From: Planctomycetota bacterium
GTDB taxonomy: Bacteria > Planctomycetota > Planctomycetia > Pirellulales > Pirellulaceae
Direction of reading: 5' to 3'
Length of the DNA: 8,969 bases
NCBI GenBank assembly: GCA_029259935.1
Contig: JAJDEH010000115.1
Span: 1-8,969, forward strand
The notes under the pieces: generated by a model
The model's input: the letters and a program-made list of their open reading frames with translations, nothing else
Databases searched by the model: none
What the model was told of the DNA's origin: nothing
Made by a program: the position numbers and the translations under genes
Shown here: positions 6,399 to 8,969 of the stretch, one piece after another
How positions within the stretch are numbered: the first letter of the stretch is position 1
How the letters are laid out: the number at the start of each line of letters is the position of its first letter

Positions 6399-7079
6399 AT
6401 GACCCGAATCCCACGTGGAAAGCGTTTCCCAGGCTGCGGCCGAATGATCGCGCTGGCGACTCTGCTGGCGGTAACGACCACCAATTCGTACGCGGCCGAT
6501 CAGAGCGAGAACGGATTTGTGTCGCTCTTCGACGGCGAGTCGCTGGATGGCTGGGAAGGAAATTTGGACATGTTTCGCGTCGAAGCAGGAGCCATCGTCG
6601 GCGGTTCCCTTGAGAAGCGAATTCCTCAAAACGAGTTTTTATGTACGAAAAAAGAATACGGCGACTTCGAGTTGCGACTGCAGGCCAAGCTGTTAGGCGA
6701 AGGCACGAACGCCGGCATTCAGTTCCGCAGCAGCCGCATCCCCAACCATCATGAAGTGATCGGATTTCAGTGCGACATGGGCGTGATGAGAGAACGGCCG
6801 ATATGGGGTTGGCTGTATGATGAATCACGACGTAGAAAATTTCTGGCCGAAGCCGACGACAAACAACTCGCCGAAGTACTCAAGCCCAAGGATTGGAATG
6901 ACTTGGTGATTCGCTGTCAGGGCAAACGGATTCAGATTTGGGTCAACGAATACCAAACGGTCGACTACACTGAAAAAGATCCCAAAATCGCCGGCGACGG
7001 AATCATCGGCCTGCAAATTCACAGCGGCGCGCCGGCCGAAGCATCTTATCGAAGGATTCGGATCAAGACCCTGGATTGA
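6399..7079 (+). CDS. Secreted DUF1080 (3-keto-disaccharide hydrolase-type) protein
   Basis: A 226-residue exported protein made of a signal peptide (basic to R15, hydrophobic core 16-28, likely cleavage after SYA at 30-32) and one DUF1080/PF06439 domain. The domain's landmarks are all present: FVSLFDGESLDGWEG (40-54), GAIVGG (64-69), NEFLCTKKEYGDFELR (78-93), NAGIQFRSSRIP (104-115), GFQCDMG (122-128), WGWLYDESRR (136-145), DWNDLVIRCQG (165-175), and GIIGLQIHSG (201-210) ending in a beta strand IRIKTLD. It is a concanavalin-like beta-sandwich. Some characterised members hydrolyse 3-keto-glycosides; many planctomycete paralogs are untested, so the substrate is unknown. The hemoglobin gene follows after 59 bp on the same strand and may be cotranscribed, without an obvious functional link. 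Confidence 0.9.
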   Translation: MTRIPRGKRFPGCGRMIALATLLAVTTTNSYAADQSENGFVSLFDGESLDGWEGNLDMFRVEAGAIVGGSLEKRIPQNEFLCTKKEYGDFELRLQAKLLGEGTNAGIQFRSSRIPNHHEVIGFQCDMGVMRERPIWGWLYDESRRRKFLAEADDKQLAEVLKPKDWNDLVIRCQGKRIQIWVNEYQTVDYTEKDPKIAGDGIIGLQIHSGAPAEASYRRIRIKTLD

Positions 7080-7125
7080 TCGCTCGCCCCATCTCACCTC
7101 GTCAAGCTCCAAAAAAACATTCAAC

Positions 7126-7133
7126 AAGGAAGG
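7126..7133 (+). promoter_or_regulatory. Ribosome binding site of the hemoglobin gene
   Basis: AAGGAAGG ends five bases before the ATG at 7139. It selects this start over the in-frame ATG at 7076, which lies inside the end of the DUF1080 gene and would add 21 residues unlike the family. Confidence 0.8.
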
Positions 7134-7138
7134 TAACC

Positions 7139-7516
7139 ATGTCAAACTCCGGATCGTCGCTCTACGAACGCCTGGGTGGTTACGATGCCATCTCGGCGGT
7201 CGCCAACAATCTGCTGCCGCGTTTGATCAACGACGAAACTTTGGGCCGTTTTTGGCTCCATCGCGGAACGGACGGAGTCGAACGGGAAAAGCAATTGCTG
7301 ATCGACTTTCTCTCGCATAACGCGGGCGGACCGATGTACTACACGGGCCGCGACATGAAGCCAACTCACGCCGGCATGCGCATTAGCGAAACGGATTGGC
7401 AGCGGTTTATCGGCCACGTCAATGAAACGCTGGATCATTTTGAGCTTGGCAGCGCCGAAAGGAACGATGTCCTGTCGTTTATCGAGTCGACCAAAACTGA
7501 GATCGTTGAAGCCTAG
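7139..7516 (+). CDS. Group I truncated hemoglobin
   Basis: A 125-residue cytoplasmic heme protein of the truncated 2-over-2 globin type; family members bind oxygen, NO or other ligands. Seen: LYERLGGYDAI (8-18), LGRFW at the CD corner (35-39), AGGPMYYTGRDMKPTHAGM (62-80) with H77 as the proximal heme ligand, and a C-terminal helix to the end. Aligned by eye to Mycobacterium tuberculosis trHbN, the distal B10 Tyr is L26, the E11 Gln is L54 and E7 is E50. The pocket therefore lacks the polar residues that stabilise bound oxygen in trHbN. This fits a bacterial subgroup with LLPRL and REKQLLIDFL motifs, so it is probably an intact member and not a decayed gene. Length is normal. The stop codon TAG overlaps the left end of the adjacent MITE-like element. 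Confidence 0.92.
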   Translation: MSNSGSSLYERLGGYDAISAVANNLLPRLINDETLGRFWLHRGTDGVEREKQLLIDFLSHNAGGPMYYTGRDMKPTHAGMRISETDWQRFIGHVNETLDHFELGSAERNDVLSFIESTKTEIVEA

Positions 7517-7646
7517 TGCGTTGTCACAGCTAAGAATTAGGGTTAGTTGAGTTCGTCAGGGGTGCCACTGGCGTCTCGCCAGTGGACGCTACGAACACGG
7601 GCAAGATGCCCGAGGCGCCCTACCATTAAGCTGTGACAAAGCACTA
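7514..7646. mobile_element. MITE-like element with TA flanks
   Basis: A 129-bp non-coding unit (7516-7644) has terminal inverted repeats GTGCGTTGTCACAGCT (7516-7531) and AGCTGTGACAAAGCAC (7629-7644), matching at 15 of 16 positions. TA lies directly outside each end (7514-7515, 7645-7646), the target duplication expected of IS630/Tc1-mariner-type transposition. Inside are two perfect hairpins: CCACTGGCG/CGCCAGTGG (7565-7585, loop TCT) and CGGGCA/TGCCCG (7598-7612, loop AGA). They are enclosed by a short GGGTG/CGCCC stem with one wobble (7560-7564 and 7616-7620). No transposase is encoded, so it would need a helper element. Family assignment rests only on the TA and TIR structure. Confidence 0.78.
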
Positions 7647-7708
7647 TCCCGTTCAAGTCAATTTGGCCCCGGCCAGCGACTTACCCTAACCTCAAGCGCC
7701 GAAACGAC

Positions 7709-7737
7709 TTCACAGCATTGCCGGAACCGGCTATATT
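7709..7737 (+). promoter_or_regulatory. Sigma70-like promoter of the charge-block protein gene
   Basis: TTCACA (7709-7714) and TATATT (7732-7737) each match the consensus at five of six positions with the ideal 17-bp spacer. Transcription would start near 7744, giving a leader of about 86 bases. Apart from this and the MITE-like element, the 314-bp gap 7517-7830 holds no gene I can see. Confidence 0.55.
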
Positions 7738-7830
7738 CTAGGAACCTTGAGATCCAAGGCCAATTCCGCAGCCTCATGTCGCAATCGTGCAATTCCATAA
7801 ATCAGTCATACGAAAGAAATTCACCCACTT

Positions 7831-8892
7831 ATGAATGATGCCGAAAACAACGCGGACGATGCGGAAAATAATGTAGAAGATTCCGAAGGTCACGTCGACG
7901 ATTCCGGAAATGTGGATCATTGGAATCTATTGGCGGGCGAAGTGGGTGCCGAGGTGCCTCCACCGACGACGAACGAATCGCAAAGCGACGCGGAAGCAGG
8001 GCAATCGTCCATGCCCACTGAACCCAACACGTCGCAACCGCTTCCAAAAGCCGCCGCCAAGAAACCTCCGCGTCGCGAGCCAGCCCCAACTCCAAGTCAC
8101 TGGGGGAATTTGGTGGGAGAATTGGGTCTTGAAGTTCCGCCGGAACTGCTCGAAGAGCCCGCTCAAGAAGAAGAACTGGAAGTCGAGGAAGTGGAGGAAA
8201 TTGACCCCGCGAAAGAACCGGCACTGTTCGACGAAGACCGATCCGGCGAGCAGCCCGACAAGGGTCCCGAACTGACGCTCTTTGGCGAGCCCGATGATAA
8301 CCCGGACGCCGACGCGGGAACCGATGCCAGCGAACCGATTGAGTTTGATCCACTGGCCATGTGGGACCAACCGCAAAGCCTCGTTTCCGCCCCGGTTGAG
8401 GCCGTGAGAGAGGCTCGACCAAGCGAGCCGGAGACCGATATGTTCGACGCCGCTCGCGAGACGGCCGACGACGATGCCGAGGAGGAAGCAGCCGGCGAGG
8501 AAGATGCTTCCAAAGATGAATCGTCGGAAGATGAACCTCCCAAGCGAGGCCGCCGTCGCCGTCGTCGCCGCCGGTCGGGCGAACGGCCCGAAGAAGGAGA
8601 TCGTTCCGAGCAGCCAGAGAAAGAAGAGGTTGTCGTCAAATCGGAGGAAGTTGAGTCGGATGACGATGACGATGATGATGATGACGCGGACGACCATGAT
8701 TCAGATGACGACCAAGGGAATACTTCACGCCGGTCGCGTCAATCCGACGAGACGGGAGACAAGCATCGTAAGATCCCAACTTGGTCGGATGCGATTGGAG
8801 TCGTAGTCCAAGCAAACATCGACTCGCGATCCCGACCGCCGAGCCCTCGTCGAGGACGCGGGCGTGGGCGATCCGGTGGCAATCGATCTTAA
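7831..8892 (+). CDS. Charge-block, largely disordered protein of unknown function
   Basis: A 353-residue protein not assignable to a named enzyme family. It is almost entirely Asp/Glu-, Pro- and Ser-rich and predicted to be unfolded. Features in order: acidic start (1-29); HWNLLAGEVGAEVPP (30-44) and a second copy HWGNLVGELGLEVPP (90-104), diverged at the codon level and so kept as protein; acidic stretches with LFDED and LFGEP; a basic cluster KRGRRRRRRRRSG (238-250); an acidic block with nine Asp in a row (277-285); a more ordered patch IPTWSDAIGVVVQANI (315-330); and a basic SPRRGRGRGRSGG tail (338-350). There is no signal peptide or membrane segment. Alternating charge blocks with an RG-rich tail suggest nucleic-acid or ribosome binding, but that is inference. 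No strong ribosome site precedes the ATG; a good promoter lies about 90 bases upstream. Confidence 0.82.
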   Translation: MNDAENNADDAENNVEDSEGHVDDSGNVDHWNLLAGEVGAEVPPPTTNESQSDAEAGQSSMPTEPNTSQPLPKAAAKKPPRREPAPTPSHWGNLVGELGLEVPPELLEEPAQEEELEVEEVEEIDPAKEPALFDEDRSGEQPDKGPELTLFGEPDDNPDADAGTDASEPIEFDPLAMWDQPQSLVSAPVEAVREARPSEPETDMFDAARETADDDAEEEAAGEEDASKDESSEDEPPKRGRRRRRRRRSGERPEEGDRSEQPEKEEVVVKSEEVESDDDDDDDDDADDHDSDDDQGNTSRRSRQSDETGDKHRKIPTWSDAIGVVVQANIDSRSRPPSPRRGRGRGRSGGNRS

Positions 8893-8946
8893 CGGTTGAC
8901 CGATCTCTAAATGCCAGGCGCGAAACTTCCCGTAGGCCCTCCAGTC

Positions 8947-8968
8947 CTCCCCCTTTTTCAAGGGGGAG
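8947..8968. terminator. Perfect 9-bp palindrome, possible terminator or repeat
   Basis: CTCCCCCTT and AAGGGGGAG form a perfect 9-bp stem with a TTTC loop, 54 bases after the last gene. The window ends one base later, so a T-tract cannot be checked. It may be a bidirectional terminator or one copy of a dispersed palindrome. Confidence 0.5.
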
Positions 8969-8969
8969 T

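Noticed and set aside
6236..6613. 125-codon plus-strand open frame overlapping the DUF1080 start
   Set aside because: It is out of frame with a clear signal peptide and domain, and its product is Arg-rich without known features.
7559..7620. tRNA-like cloverleaf
   Set aside because: There is no acceptor stem of seven pairs, no seven-base anticodon loop and no TpsiC-loop consensus. The stems are explained as internal palindromes of the MITE-like element.
7927..8697. Long minus-strand open frames opposite the charge-block gene (also 7829-8422 and 8163-8639)
   Set aside because: They are the complement of Asp/Glu/Arg-rich codons, giving low-complexity Phe/Ile/Val or Ser runs. No ribosome site or domain is present.

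Overview
The window looks like chromosomal DNA of a planctomycete, probably Pirellulales-like. The basis is mixed. The sequence is GC-rich, and most genes lack clear Shine-Dalgarno sites. It has a bacterial formyltransferase/hydrolase subunit C (tetrahydromethanopterin-linked C1 pathway, known in Planctomycetes and methylotrophic Proteobacteria), a secreted DUF1080 protein (a family very abundant in Planctomycetes), large lineage-type hypothetical proteins and palindrome-rich intergenic repeats. No marker gene fixes the taxon.

Layout. 1-116 is an odd G-run-rich leader. 117-3954 holds two overlapping plus-strand genes. The first is a 954-residue single-pass membrane protein with three helical repeats before the membrane segment and a huge probable extracytoplasmic domain. 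The second is an exported 327-residue protein. They are probably translationally coupled partners of unknown role. Next comes fhcC on the minus strand, divergent from mobA (molybdenum cofactor guanylyltransferase), with no other fhc or mob gene in view. mobA converges on a minus-strand STAS-domain anti-sigma factor antagonist. A 441-bp gap follows, containing a 42-bp imperfect inverted repeat with nested hairpins. It leads to a secreted DUF1080 (3-keto-disaccharide hydrolase-type) protein and, 59 bp later, a group I truncated hemoglobin.

The hemoglobin stop codon is built from the left end of a 129-bp MITE-like element with 16-bp terminal inverted repeats, flanked by TA on both sides and carrying two internal hairpins. 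After a good sigma70-like promoter comes a 353-residue, highly charged, disordered protein with a duplicated HW...GE(L/V)G.EVPP motif, Arg8 and Asp9 runs, an ordered IPTW...AIG patch and a GRGRGR tail. The window ends in a perfect 9-bp palindrome that may act as a terminator.

No CRISPR array, tRNA, rRNA, phage or defence system was recognised. The least explained items are the membrane/exported pair, the charge-block protein, the inverted-repeat cluster and the MITE that supplies a stop codon.
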